Of a stretch of 64,000 nucleotides of DNA, positions 25,910-34,798 are shown piece after piece. A model generated the notes under the pieces. It ran no database searches. It saw only the letters and a program-made list of their open reading frames with translations, and was not told the origin of the DNA. Within the stretch, counting starts at the first letter, position 1. The number at the start of each line of letters is the position of its first letter. Made by a program: the position numbers and the translations under genes. The stretch comes from Pararhizobium antarcticum (GTDB lineage: Bacteria; Pseudomonadota; Alphaproteobacteria; Rhizobiales; Rhizobiaceae), in the NCBI RefSeq assembly GCF_001885585.1, contig NZ_LSRP01000068.1, positions 1 through 64,000 on the forward strand. Reading direction: 5' to 3'.

Positions 25910-26926
25910 TCAGTTGCCGAGCGCGTTGATCTTCTCCAGGGCGCCGTCTGGCCATGCCTTGGCGAATTCAGAGCCGATATACTGGGCCTGCACATGGGTG
26001 CGGAAGGCGTTCAGGTCCGGCTCATACACCTCGAGCCGCTGCTCCTTCAGGAAGGCAACCAGTTCGCCTTCCTTTTTCAGCTGACCCTTGCGTCCGGCTT
26101 CGGCCGCATCGTCGGCAGCCTTCTGCAACGAGGCCTGCTGTTCCGGTGTCAGCTTGTCCCACACGGCCTTGGAGAAGGCGATATAGTTCAGGTCGACAAG
26201 GTGGGCGGTCAGGCTGATCTGCTTGGTGACTTCGTAGAATTTCGCATCCACGACCGATGGCAAAGGATTGTCCTGGCCATCAACCGAGCCGGTCTGCAAC
26301 GCGGTATAAATCTCGGTGAAGGCCATCGGCGTCGGATTGGCACCCAGCGAGCGACCGAGGAATTGCCAGGCGTCGCTACCCGGCATGCGCAGGTTGACAC
26401 CGGCCAGATCCGCAGGCGTCATGACGTTTTTCTCGGCGCGGGTGAAGCGCAGATTGACGTGGCGCTTGCCCAGATACATCACCGTCAGCAGCTTGACGCC
26501 GAGTTCGTCCTCGACCTTCTGCTTGAAGGGATCCATCAGCGGATCGTTGAACACCTTGACCTGGTGCGCGGCGCTCTGATGGACATAGCCGGTCGCAAAC
26601 AGCGAGAATTCCGGAAAGAAATTGGCCAATTCCTGCGCAGAGGCGATCGACATCTCCAGATCGCCGGCGGAAATCGCTTCCAGTTCCGCGCCCTGTGCGA
26701 TCAGCGAGGCATTGTAATGTGGCTGATAGGTCGCAAACTCGCTGATTGCCGGTGCGAAAATGCTGGCCAGCGCCACCGAGCGCTGATCGCTTTCGGACGC
26801 AGGCGTCGACATCCGGATGGTCGGCTTGTCCTGAGCCATTGCATTCGGCATCGGCAGTCCCGCGGCCAATAGGGCGAAGGCCCCGGTCGTCGCCAGAAGG
26901 ATCCGGCGCGTCAGTTGATGTGTCAT
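25910..26926 (-). CDS. dctP: TRAP transporter substrate-binding protein (DctP-type)
   Basis: 338 residues. A Sec-type signal peptide of about 31 residues ends in AMA-Q. The mature part has the DctP pattern, including GVNLRMPGSD (about 168-177, with the substrate-contacting arginine) and NPLPSVVDAKF. It captures substrate in the periplasm for dctQM. The first gene of its operon; its promoter region is shared with the divergent GntR gene. Confidence 0.9.
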   Translation of the reverse strand: MTHQLTRRILLATTGAFALLAAGLPMPNAMAQDKPTIRMSTPASESDQRSVALASIFAPAISEFATYQPHYNASLIAQGAELEAISAGDLEMSIASAQELANFFPEFSLFATGYVHQSAAHQVKVFNDPLMDPFKQKVEDELGVKLLTVMYLGKRHVNLRFTRAEKNVMTPADLAGVNLRMPGSDAWQFLGRSLGANPTPMAFTEIYTALQTGSVDGQDNPLPSVVDAKFYEVTKQISLTAHLVDLNYIAFSKAVWDKLTPEQQASLQKAADDAAEAGRKGQLKKEGELVAFLKEQRLEVYEPDLNAFRTHVQAQYIGSEFAKAWPDGALEKINALGN

Positions 26927-27044
26927 TTGTCTACTCCTCCCAAGGTGATGAATGGCGCAGGTGCAAGGCCGCCCTGCCGCGTGACCCGCTCCTCCAAGCG
27001 GTTATTCCAGCCGAACGCTGCAGTTCGGACTTACCAGCGCTGAA

Positions 27045-27056
27045 CTAACATGTTAG
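27045..27056. promoter_or_regulatory. Candidate GntR operator between dctP and the GntR gene
   Basis: CTAACATGTTAG is a perfect 12-bp palindrome, followed at 27061-27067 by a second ATGTTAG half-site. It lies between the divergent starts at 26926 and 27090. Confidence 0.55.
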
Positions 27057-27089
27057 CTTAATGTTAGCAATAGAACATTGGGCCTCATC

Positions 27090-27812
27090 ATGTCTGAACC
27101 CGTCAATGCGAATCCTGGCCCGCGGGGCCGCTCGGCGACGAACAGCGGCGACACCTCGCTGCGCCAGGTCGCCTATGAACGCATCGAGGACCTTTTGAAC
27201 TGGGGCGGGATCAAGCCCGGCCAGGTGATCTCGCAGCGCGAACTGGTCGAGATGGCGGGGGTTACCTTGGGTTCCGTTCGCGAGGCAATCCCGCGATTCG
27301 AGGCGGAGGGTCTGTTGCAGACCATTCCCCAGCGCGGCCTGATGGTGCCCAGCCTCGACGTTACCTTCGTCCGCGAGGCCTACCAACTGCGGCGTATTCT
27401 TGAACTCGGCGCCCTGCCGGACCTGCTCGAGCGGCTGGACCGTGCCGTTGTCAGCCAATGGATCGATTGGCACCTCGCGGCCCGTGCCCGTCTCGACGGT
27501 ACCGATCAGGGCAGCCTTGAGAGTTTCCTGCGCGAATTCCAGCTGCACGACTGGGACATGCATGCCCGCATGGTTGAAACGATGGGCAACAGCCTGATTT
27601 CCAATGTCTATCGCGTCACGGCCATCAAAATCCGCATGTCCGCCCAGGCCAGGGTCCGCGTCACGCGGGAAAACGCAACGCGCGTCATCAGGGAGCATCT
27701 CGCCTTCCTGGAGCCGCTGTTGCTGGGCCACGCGGAAGACGCCGCCCGGAGCCTGTCGCACCATATAGACCAGTCCCTGACCCTCGCGCTCGGCGGCGTG
27801 CTGAAGGCTTAA
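27090..27812 (+). CDS. GntR-family regulator, FCD type
   Basis: 240 residues from the ATG at 27090 (a TTG at 27078 is possible). The winged helix-turn-helix near 20-85 includes ISQRELVEMAGVTLGSVREA, followed by an all-helical FCD-type ligand domain. It is divergent from the TRAP/DapA-like operon and so most likely represses it and itself through the palindrome at 27045. The ligand is presumably the TRAP substrate or its first product. Confidence 0.87.
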   Translation: MSEPVNANPGPRGRSATNSGDTSLRQVAYERIEDLLNWGGIKPGQVISQRELVEMAGVTLGSVREAIPRFEAEGLLQTIPQRGLMVPSLDVTFVREAYQLRRILELGALPDLLERLDRAVVSQWIDWHLAARARLDGTDQGSLESFLREFQLHDWDMHARMVETMGNSLISNVYRVTAIKIRMSAQARVRVTRENATRVIREHLAFLEPLLLGHAEDAARSLSHHIDQSLTLALGGVLKA

Positions 27813-27871
27813 GCCATAGATCATGATTTCTCGATCTTGCCGTCTTCACGTTCCGCATTCATACAGATGCT

Positions 27872-28480
27872 ATGACGCATGATTCGAAAATATTCGTGGG
27901 CCTTCGATCCCCCCGCAAAAAAACCACGTCCGCCAGCGAGCCCACGGGTCCGAAATGCCAATGGGACGGCTGCGAAAAAACCGGCACGCATCGCGCGCCC
28001 GTCGGACCTGGCGGCGAAGGCCTGTATCTTCTGTTCTGTCTCGGGCACGTGACGGAATACAACAAGGGCTACAGCTTTACGACGGCGCCATCCAACGCCG
28101 AGGTTGCGCGGTTGCAGACGGAAGCGATTACCGGCAGTCGCCCGACCTTTGGCACGCTGCGCACGGAAGCATCCGAAATACCGATCCCGTCCACCGTGCG
28201 TTCCGGCTCTGCAAAGACCTTGAATGCCCGCAAGACCGCTACATTGCGCCAGACGCAGACTGCCGCTCTGCAGAAGCGCAAGCTCAAGGTGCTCGAAGCA
28301 AAGGCTTTCGAGACACTCGGCCTGGCACCGGAGGCGACCCCTGAAGACATCAGGAGCCGCTACAAGGAAAAACTCAAACTGCACCACCCCGACGCCAATC
28401 AGGGCAACAGAAACTCCGAAGACGAACTTCGTCTGACGATCGAGGCCTACAAGATCCTGAAACTGAACGGATTCTGTTGA
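27872..28480 (+). CDS. J-domain protein with N-terminal Cys/His cluster
   Basis: 202 residues. The C-terminal J domain (about 143-200) contains HPD at 172-174, the motif that stimulates DnaK ATPase activity. The N-terminal part has C29-x4-C34, H40, C56-x2-H59, which could bind zinc. There is no G/F region or DnaJ zinc fingers, so it is a specialised co-chaperone, not DnaJ. Its client is unknown. A hairpin follows the stop codon. Confidence 0.85.
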   Translation: MTHDSKIFVGLRSPRKKTTSASEPTGPKCQWDGCEKTGTHRAPVGPGGEGLYLLFCLGHVTEYNKGYSFTTAPSNAEVARLQTEAITGSRPTFGTLRTEASEIPIPSTVRSGSAKTLNARKTATLRQTQTAALQKRKLKVLEAKAFETLGLAPEATPEDIRSRYKEKLKLHHPDANQGNRNSEDELRLTIEAYKILKLNGFC

Positions 28481-28483
28481 GCC

Positions 28484-28504
28484 CCAGGCGCTGTTGGCGC
28501 CTGG
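28484..28504. terminator. Hairpin between convergent genes
   Basis: CCAGGCGC (28484-28491) pairs with GCGCCTGG (28497-28504) around TGTTG, between the J-domain gene and the dehydratase gene. Weak T tail, so terminator function is probable rather than certain. Confidence 0.5.
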
Positions 28505-28531
28505 TTGCCGTATCGCATCGAGGTCTGCCGG

Positions 28532-30316
28532 TCAGTGATTATGGCGGGGCAGTTTTTCGGCTAGCTTCTGGAAGTCCGCAGCCCCCTCGATGACAGCGCC
28601 ATCCGACAGTTGCGTCACGGTGCGGCGGTAGAGCATCTGCCACGGTGTGGCATCGGCTGGCACGGCCGGAATACCGTCCGCCTTGCGCCGCTCGATTTCT
28701 TCAGGTTCAACCAGCATGTCGCAGCGGCCGTTGTTGAAATCGATGCGGATGACGTCGCCGCTGCGCACATAGGCCAGACCGCCGCCAGCGGCACTTTCCG
28801 GTGACGCATTGAGGATCGACGGGCTATCGGCCGTGCCGGACTGTCGGCCATCGCCAATCGTCGGCAGGCTGAGAATGCCCTGTTTGATCAGGTGATCCGG
28901 CGGCTGCATGTTGACCACTTCGGCCGAACCCGGCCAGCCGAGCGGGCCGGCACCGCGGATCACCAGGATCGTGCGTTCGTCGATGTTCAGGTCCGGATCG
29001 TTGATGCGCTTGTGGTAATCCTCGGAGCCGTCGAAGACCACCGCCTTGCCGTCGAAAACGCCCTCCTTGCCCGGTTCGCTCAGATAGCGCTCACGAAAAC
29101 CGGCCGAAATCACGCTCATCTTCATGATCGCGAAATCGAACAGATTGCCCTTCAGCACCAGGAAACCGGCCCGCTCCTTCAGCGGCGCATCGAATGGCAG
29201 GATAACCTCCCGGTCGGTGGATTGCCGACCCTCGAGATTTTCGGCCATGGTCTTGCCGGTTACCGAGGGACAATTGCCCTCGAGTTTTCCAGCCTGCAAC
29301 AGTTCCCACATGATCGCGGGCACGCCGCCGGCCCGGTGGAAGCGCTCGCCGAGATAGGCACCGGCCGGCTGCACATTGGCCAGCAGGGGAATGTCGAAGC
29401 CATGGGTCTGCCAGTCGTCGGGATAGAGTTCGACGCCTGCATGTTTGGCCATGGCGGCCAGATGCGGCTGCGCGTTCGTCGACCCGCCAATGGCCGAATT
29501 GACGCGGATGGCATTCAAAAACGCTGCGCGTGTCAGAATATCCGACGGCTTGATGTTCTGTTGCACCAGTTCAACGGCCCGTCGTCCGGTGCGATAGGCC
29601 ATCTGGCCGCGCTCGCGATAGGGCGCCGGAATGGCGGCACAGCCGGTCAGCGAGATGCCGAGCGCTTCGGCCATGGCATTCATCGTCGAGGCCGTGCCCA
29701 TGGTGTTGCAATGGCCGATCGACGGTGCAGAATCCAGTGCCGACTGGAGGAACTCCTCGCGGCTGATCTCGCCCGCCGCGTATTTCCGGCGCGATCGCCA
29801 GATCACCGTGCCGGAGCCGACCAGGTCGCCATCGTGCCAGCCATCCAGCATCGGCCCGCCGGAAAAGACGATGGCCGGAATGTCGACCGTCGAGGCCGCC
29901 ATCAGCGCCGAGGGCGTGGTCTTGTCGCAGCCGGTGGTCAGGACGACACCATCAAGCGGATAGCCGTAGAGGATCTCGACCAGCCCGAGATAGGCAAGAT
30001 TGCGGTCGAGCGCCGCGGTCGGCCGCTTGCAGTTTTCAAACAGCGGATGGGTCGGAAATTCGATCGGAATGCCGCCGGCATCGCGAATACCGTCACGGAC
30101 GCGTTTCGCGAGATCGAGATGATGGCGGTTGCAGGGATTGATATCGCTGCCCGACTGGGCGATGCCGATGATCGGCTTCCCGGAGCGCAGCTCCTCGGGC
30201 GTCGTGCCGTAGTTCATGAAGCGTTCGAGATAGAGCGCCGTCATGTCGAGATGATCGGGATTGTCGAACCAGTCCCGCGAGCGCAGACGACGACCGCCCG
30301 TGTTGTCCTCAGTCAT
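28532..30316 (-). CDS. IlvD/Edd-family sugar-acid dehydratase
   Basis: 594 residues. Iron-sulfur cysteines lie in [12 protein letters not shown] (about 128-139) and [14 protein letters not shown] (about 198-211), and GSTNA near 278 is also typical. The family includes dihydroxyacid, 6-phosphogluconate and aldonate dehydratases. The length and the sugar-acid neighbours (dehydrogenases at 30313 and 31230) favour an aldonate such as arabonate or xylonate over branched-chain amino acid synthesis. It would give a 2-keto-3-deoxy acid. The ATG overlaps the upstream gene's stop by four bases. Confidence 0.85.
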   Translation of the reverse strand: MTEDNTGGRRLRSRDWFDNPDHLDMTALYLERFMNYGTTPEELRSGKPIIGIAQSGSDINPCNRHHLDLAKRVRDGIRDAGGIPIEFPTHPLFENCKRPTAALDRNLAYLGLVEILYGYPLDGVVLTTGCDKTTPSALMAASTVDIPAIVFSGGPMLDGWHDGDLVGSGTVIWRSRRKYAAGEISREEFLQSALDSAPSIGHCNTMGTASTMNAMAEALGISLTGCAAIPAPYRERGQMAYRTGRRAVELVQQNIKPSDILTRAAFLNAIRVNSAIGGSTNAQPHLAAMAKHAGVELYPDDWQTHGFDIPLLANVQPAGAYLGERFHRAGGVPAIMWELLQAGKLEGNCPSVTGKTMAENLEGRQSTDREVILPFDAPLKERAGFLVLKGNLFDFAIMKMSVISAGFRERYLSEPGKEGVFDGKAVVFDGSEDYHKRINDPDLNIDERTILVIRGAGPLGWPGSAEVVNMQPPDHLIKQGILSLPTIGDGRQSGTADSPSILNASPESAAGGGLAYVRSGDVIRIDFNNGRCDMLVEPEEIERRKADGIPAVPADATPWQMLYRRTVTQLSDGAVIEGAADFQKLAEKLPRHNH

Positions 30317-31233
30317 TCTTTCCCCTCCCCGCCCTTGGCGGCATTCATCGCTTCCAGATGCAGCAGCAAGCCGCTGTGGTCCGTGTCGCCGCCACCGCCG
30401 GCCACGAAATCGGAAAACGCGCAGCGCACCTGCTCGGTCAGAGGCAGATCCAATGAAAACAGATCGGCCATGGCCTTTACCGCGTCGAGATCCTTCAGCT
30501 GGAACTTCGACGGTCCACCGGGCACAAAATTGCGTGTTACCATGCGCGCACCGTGCAGGTCGAGAATGCGGCTCTCGGCAAAGCCGCCGCGGATCGCCTC
30601 GCGGAATTTCTCCCGGCTTGCGCCACCCGCCTCGACGAGCATCATCGCCTCGGCGACAGCGCCGATGGTGATGGCGACGATCTGCTGGTTGGCGAGCTTG
30701 CAGATCTGCCCGGCACCGGACGGACCGACATGGGTCACCCGGCCAAGGGCTGCAAATACGTCCAAAAGTCCGTCGACGACATCAGCCTCGCCGCCTGCCA
30801 TGATCGCCAGCGTGCCGGCCTCGGCGCCGACCACGCCGCCGGAGACCGGCGCATCGAGATGCGCGATGCCGAGCACTTGCAGGCGAGCAGAATGATCACG
30901 CGCGACCGGTGGCGAAATCGAGCTGCTGTCGATCACCACGGCGCCCTTCGCCAAAGCCCGGGCCACGCCGCCATCAAACAGCACGGCCTCGACGGCCTTG
31001 CCGTCGCTGAGCATGGTGAAGACGAGGTCGCAGTCCTTGACGGCGGAAGCGGCCGTGTCGGCAACCACAGCGCCATCCGAAACCAGAGCTTGCGCCTTGG
31101 ACATGTCGCGGTTCCAGACAACGACCTGATGACCGGCAGCCAGCAGCCGCCGCGCCATCGGCGCGCCCATCAACCCCGTACCAAGAAAGGCGATGCGGCG
31201 TTTCTTGCTTTGGTGCAGGCCCGTCTCGCTCAC
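30313..31233 (-). CDS. Beta-hydroxyacid dehydrogenase (tartronate semialdehyde reductase/LtnD-like)
   Basis: 306 residues. The NAD(P)-binding motif GTGLMG lies near residues 17-22, followed by [10 protein letters not shown] around the substrate-binding DxxVSGG signature and the catalytic lysine in CKLANQ. Family members oxidise or reduce 3-hydroxyacids such as tartronate semialdehyde, 3-hydroxyisobutyrate or L-threonate. Four-base overlaps with both neighbours show one operon: denD-like, this gene, dehydratase. Confidence 0.85.
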   Translation of the reverse strand: MSETGLHQSKKRRIAFLGTGLMGAPMARRLLAAGHQVVVWNRDMSKAQALVSDGAVVADTAASAVKDCDLVFTMLSDGKAVEAVLFDGGVARALAKGAVVIDSSSISPPVARDHSARLQVLGIAHLDAPVSGGVVGAEAGTLAIMAGGEADVVDGLLDVFAALGRVTHVGPSGAGQICKLANQQIVAITIGAVAEAMMLVEAGGASREKFREAIRGGFAESRILDLHGARMVTRNFVPGGPSKFQLKDLDAVKAMADLFSLDLPLTEQVRCAFSDFVAGGGGDTDHSGLLLHLEAMNAAKGGEGKE

Positions 31234-32213
31234 AGCGTTCCTCCCAGTTCATCGTCGATATGTGCGCGGATGATCTCATCAAAGGAGGTTTCCGCCTTAA
31301 AGCCAAGCGCTTTCGCACGTTTGGCCTCAAAGCCCGGAGCCCAGCCGGCGACCATGTTGATGATCATCTCGTCCGGCTCGCGGCGGATCAGCGCAACGGC
31401 CTTGTCGCCGGCGACCCGGCGCAGCGCCTCGATCTGTTCGCCGACCGTGGCACTGAGGCCCGGCATGGACAGCGCCCGGCGCGGTCCGACCGTCTCCAGA
31501 TCGATGGTCGCCCCATGGATCAGGAAGCCGACGGCCGAGCGCGGCGAGGTGTGCCAGTGGCGAACGTCATCCGACACGGGAAGAATGGCTTCCCTGCCGA
31601 CCAGCGGTTCGCGCAGGATATTGGAAAAGAAACCGGACGCCGCCTTGTTCGGCTTGCCCGGACGAATGCAGATCGTCGGCAAACGGATGGCGATGCCGTC
31701 GAAGAAACCGCGCCGGCTGTAGTCGGACAGGAGCAGTTCGCAGATCGCCTTCTGCGTGCCATAGCTGGTCAGCGGCGTCGTGTGGTACTCGTCCGGGATC
31801 GGATAGGGCAAGGGTGCGCCAACGACGGCAATCGACGACGTGAAGACAACGCGCGGCCGGTAGCCGTCGACGCCATGGGCCAGACGAATGGCATCGAACA
31901 GATAGCGCGTACCATCGAGATTGATCCGGTAGCCCTTCTCGAAATCAAGCTCCGCTTCGCCCGAGACGATCGCCGCCAGATGGAAGATCACGTCGGGTCG
32001 GGCTGCGACAAGCGTTTCGGCTTCGCCGGGCGCCGACAGATCGGCCTCCCTGGCGTTGACCTTGCCGGTGAAGCTCGCGGGCGCCTCCGGGGTCACGACA
32101 TCCACCAGTGTCATTTCTGTAATCGGCTTGCCGTCCAGCTGGCCATCCGCGGTCAGCTTGGCTGCCAGTTTACGGCCAACCATGCCGGCGGCACCGATAA
32201 TCACGATATGCAT
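31230..32213 (-). CDS. denD: NAD-dependent epimerase/dehydratase-family protein, DenD-like D-erythronate dehydrogenase
   Basis: 327 residues of the extended short-chain dehydrogenase fold. It has GAAGMVGRKLA at about 7-17, the YxxxK pair in SYGTQK, and strong overall resemblance to DenD, which oxidises D-erythronate at C2. The ATG at 32213 has AGGAGAGA upstream. It is the first gene of the operon, and the operator palindrome at 32293 lies in its promoter region. The symbol is given on sequence pattern and company (LtnD-like enzyme), so D-erythronate remains a prediction. Confidence 0.78.
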   Translation of the reverse strand: MHIVIIGAAGMVGRKLAAKLTADGQLDGKPITEMTLVDVVTPEAPASFTGKVNAREADLSAPGEAETLVAARPDVIFHLAAIVSGEAELDFEKGYRINLDGTRYLFDAIRLAHGVDGYRPRVVFTSSIAVVGAPLPYPIPDEYHTTPLTSYGTQKAICELLLSDYSRRGFFDGIAIRLPTICIRPGKPNKAASGFFSNILREPLVGREAILPVSDDVRHWHTSPRSAVGFLIHGATIDLETVGPRRALSMPGLSATVGEQIEALRRVAGDKAVALIRREPDEMIINMVAGWAPGFEAKRAKALGFKAETSFDEIIRAHIDDELGGTL

Positions 32214-32292
32214 CAGGTCTCTCCTCCCTCGAATCCATCGCCTGAAACCGCGTCGATAGACCGCGACGCATGGCGAGAAGTTTTTATTGTAA

Positions 32293-32307
32293 GGTTGTCT
32301 GATAACC
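32293..32307. promoter_or_regulatory. Candidate GntR operator between denD-like and FAD dehydrogenase genes
   Basis: GGTTGTCTGATAACC is a near-perfect 15-base palindrome. The core GTTGTC-N-GA-N-A-N-CC reappears at 34726-34739 before the FAH gene. The GntR gene at 33895 is the likely regulator of both. Confidence 0.5.
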
Positions 32308-32415
32308 CTATATTCTCCGTTTGAAAACACGGGATCTGAACACCCCCTGAAAAATCGCCCGCCCTTCCACGATGGACGGCAGATGTGTTCGCAGCGACGC
32401 AGGGAGAGATTACCA

Positions 32416-33861
32416 ATGAGGGCGGACGTCATAACTGCGACCGGGGAGCTCCAGGCATCCCTGCGGGCTGCATTGACCAGCGACATGCTGATCACCGATG
32501 CGGATGAAATGCTGCGCTTCTGCCGGGATTGGCATGGCGATGTCTCCAGCAGCGCCGTTGCAGTGCTGCGTCCACGCTCGACGGAAGACGTTGCCGCCGC
32601 AGTGTGCACCTGCCGCGATCTGGGGCTCTCCATCGTTCCGCAGGGCGGCAATACCGGGCTGGTGCTCGGCGGCATTCCGGATCAGCCGGGAAGCCAGGTG
32701 ATTGTCAGCCTCGAGCGCATGAACGCCATCCGCAATATCGATCCGGATGATTTTTCGGCCGTTGTCGAGGCCGGCTGCATCCTGTCGGAGGTCAAGGATG
32801 CGGTCGCAAAGATGGACATGTTTTTCCCTCTGGCGCTGGGTGCGCAGGGCTCCTGCCGCATCGGCGGCAACGTCTCGACCAATGCCGGCGGCATCAACGT
32901 GCTGCGCTATGGCATGACGCGCGAACTGGTGCTCGGTTTGGAAGTGGTCTTGCCCGACGGCACGATCTTCAATGGCCTGTCGACCCTGCGAAAAGACAAT
33001 CGCGGCATCGACCTGAAGCAGATTTTCATCGGCGCCGAAGGCACGCTTGGCATCGTGACCGCGGTGTCGATCAAGCTCATGCCGTTCCCGGATCAGGTGG
33101 CAACCGCTTTGCTCGGCCTGAATTCGCTCGATGACGCGATCACGCTCTACCGCCGCGCCCGGCGCGATTGCTGCGACCTGATGTCGGCCTTCGAGTTCAT
33201 GCCGCCCTTGGGCTTCGTTCTCGCGCGGGAAGCGATCCCCGACCTGCCCATGCCGATTGCTGGCGACTATCCTGCCTATGTGCTGATGGAGGTTTCCGGT
33301 TCGGGCCTCGTCGATATTCAAGAGCTTATGGAGCGCTTTCTCGGCGGCGTCATGGAAGACGGTCTCGTGGTCGATGGCGTCATTGCCGCATCGCAGACAC
33401 AGGCTCGCAATCTCTGGCTTATTCGCGAAGGCATGAACGAGGGCCAGGCCCGACGCGGACCGCATATGCGCACCGACATTTCGGTCCCGCTCTCGCGCCT
33501 GGCGGACTTCGTGCGCGACGCAGAACAGGCTGTCTCGGAGGCCCTTCCCGATTGCATCAGCGTGTCCTACGGGCATGTCGGCGACGGCAATGTGCATCTC
33601 AATGTCCTGCCTCCCGGCGGCACCGCCCCGGAGGAGGCCGCCGCACGCATCTACACGGCCAAATGCGTGGTCAACCGGGTTCTCGATGGCTACAGCGGCA
33701 GCATCAGCGCAGAACATGGCATCGGCCGCCTGAAGCGGGCCGATTTCGAACAGCGACTGGAGCCATCGCGGCGCGCCTTGCTGACAGCTCTGAAGCAGGC
33801 CATCGACCCATCCCTGATGATGAACCCGGGCTGCCAATTGAATTTCCCCAAACTATCGTAG
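32416..33861 (+). CDS. FAD-linked 2-hydroxyacid dehydrogenase (GlcD/D2HGDH-type)
   Basis: 481 residues. The N-terminal VAO-type FAD domain has PQGGNTGLVLGG (about 75-86), and the C-terminal domain carries VSYGHVGDGNVHLNV and ISAEHGIGRLK. The family oxidises D-lactate, glycolate or D-2-hydroxyglutarate with a quinone or electron-transfer flavoprotein as acceptor. It is divergent from the denD-like operon and next to a GntR gene, so a hydroxyacid from sugar-acid breakdown is the likely substrate. The start at 32416 follows GGGAGAG. Confidence 0.85.
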   Translation: MRADVITATGELQASLRAALTSDMLITDADEMLRFCRDWHGDVSSSAVAVLRPRSTEDVAAAVCTCRDLGLSIVPQGGNTGLVLGGIPDQPGSQVIVSLERMNAIRNIDPDDFSAVVEAGCILSEVKDAVAKMDMFFPLALGAQGSCRIGGNVSTNAGGINVLRYGMTRELVLGLEVVLPDGTIFNGLSTLRKDNRGIDLKQIFIGAEGTLGIVTAVSIKLMPFPDQVATALLGLNSLDDAITLYRRARRDCCDLMSAFEFMPPLGFVLAREAIPDLPMPIAGDYPAYVLMEVSGSGLVDIQELMERFLGGVMEDGLVVDGVIAASQTQARNLWLIREGMNEGQARRGPHMRTDISVPLSRLADFVRDAEQAVSEALPDCISVSYGHVGDGNVHLNVLPPGGTAPEEAAARIYTAKCVVNRVLDGYSGSISAEHGIGRLKRADFEQRLEPSRRALLTALKQAIDPSLMMNPGCQLNFPKLS

Positions 33862-33894
33862 AATAGTCTGGCGACGCCCGGGGGCGAACAGGGA

Positions 33895-34626
33895 ATGGGG
33901 CGGACAGGAATGACGGCGGACTTCAGCGAGATCAGACGGAACGAGCATCTGCCGGCGCGCATTGCCAGCCATATCGGTCGGGAAATTGCCGAAGGCCGGA
34001 TCTCGCCGGGCGACAGGCTGCCGACCGAGCACCTTCTGGCCAAGACCTTTGGGGTCAGCCGCTCCGTGGTGCGCGAAGCGATCGCCCAGCTGCGCAACGA
34101 GGGACTGGTGGAGACGCGCCAGGGTGTCGGCGCCTTCGTCCTGGGACCTCAGGGGCGAGGCTCCATTCGCATCGAGCAGACGGCCCTGCGTGACCCCGAA
34201 ACCTTCCGCAGCCTATTCCAGCTGCGCATGCCGCTGGAGATAGAGGCGGCCGGCCTTGCCGCCATCCACCACGACGACACCGACCTGAAAAAGCTGGATG
34301 ATGCGCTTGCCCGCATGACCGGCGCCGAGAAGTGGACGGATCAGGGGATCGTTGCCGATCTCGCCTTTCACCGGGCTCTGGCCACGGCCACGCACAATGA
34401 ATATTTCCTGCTGTTCATCGGCTTCATAGCCGAGCGTATCAGCCTTGCCATCAATGCGGCGCGCGCTGCCGCCATCCTCGAGGAAATCGTCGAGGCCACG
34501 ATTGCCGAACATGTCGCCATCCGCGATGCCATGGTGACGCGGGACCCGATGCTCGCCCGCGCCGCCATGCGCAGCCATCTCATCGGCGCCGCCGCCCGAC
34601 TGGAGCTGACGCTCGACATATTCTGA
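33895..34626 (+). CDS. GntR-family regulator, FadR/FCD type
   Basis: 243 residues. The helix-turn-helix near 26-75 (LLAKTFGVSRSVVREAIAQL) is followed by an FCD ligand domain with metal-ligand-like histidines (AFHRALATATHN). Starts at 33895 and 33910 are both possible. It lies between the FAD dehydrogenase and FAH/TRAP genes. Two similar operator sequences, at 32293 and 34726, suggest it controls both flanking units. Confidence 0.87.
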   Translation: MGRTGMTADFSEIRRNEHLPARIASHIGREIAEGRISPGDRLPTEHLLAKTFGVSRSVVREAIAQLRNEGLVETRQGVGAFVLGPQGRGSIRIEQTALRDPETFRSLFQLRMPLEIEAAGLAAIHHDDTDLKKLDDALARMTGAEKWTDQGIVADLAFHRALATATHNEYFLLFIGFIAERISLAINAARAAAILEEIVEATIAEHVAIRDAMVTRDPMLARAAMRSHLIGAAARLELTLDIF

Positions 34627-34725
34627 TCGCATGGCCGCCCGATCCGCGACGCGCGAAGGTTTTTGCATCGCTCTCTCTTCCGCTCTGGACAGCTTGGAAA
34701 AGTCATACTAAAAAGCATCCGGAGC

Positions 34726-34745
34726 GTTGTCAGACATCCTGACAA
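34726..34745. promoter_or_regulatory. Candidate GntR operator upstream of the FAH-dctQMP operon
   Basis: GTTGTCAGACATCCTGACAA contains the inverted pair TTGTCAG/CTGACAA (34727-34733 and 34739-34745). Its left part matches the palindrome at 32293 in 11 of 14 positions. It covers the TTG at 34727, which speaks against that codon as a start. Confidence 0.55.
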
Positions 34746-34798
34746 TAAGGCAAACACCGCTGGAGGGCGAATTTGCTGGCGATGGTGGAGGACGACAT

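Noticed and set aside
23968-25995. Single 675-codon minus-strand frame suggesting a DctM fusion
   Set aside because: The part beyond 25263 overlaps dctQ and the end of dctP in a different frame and is arginine-rich; DctM starts at 25263 with an ATGA overlap.
28892-30895. 667-codon open frame on the plus strand
   Set aside because: Antisense to the IlvD/Edd dehydratase and the LtnD-like gene; no family resemblance and arginine-rich composition typical of shadow frames.
32410-33837. 475-codon open frame opposite the FAD-linked dehydrogenase
   Set aside because: Antisense shadow; the plus-strand gene carries the FAD motif and its own ribosome site.
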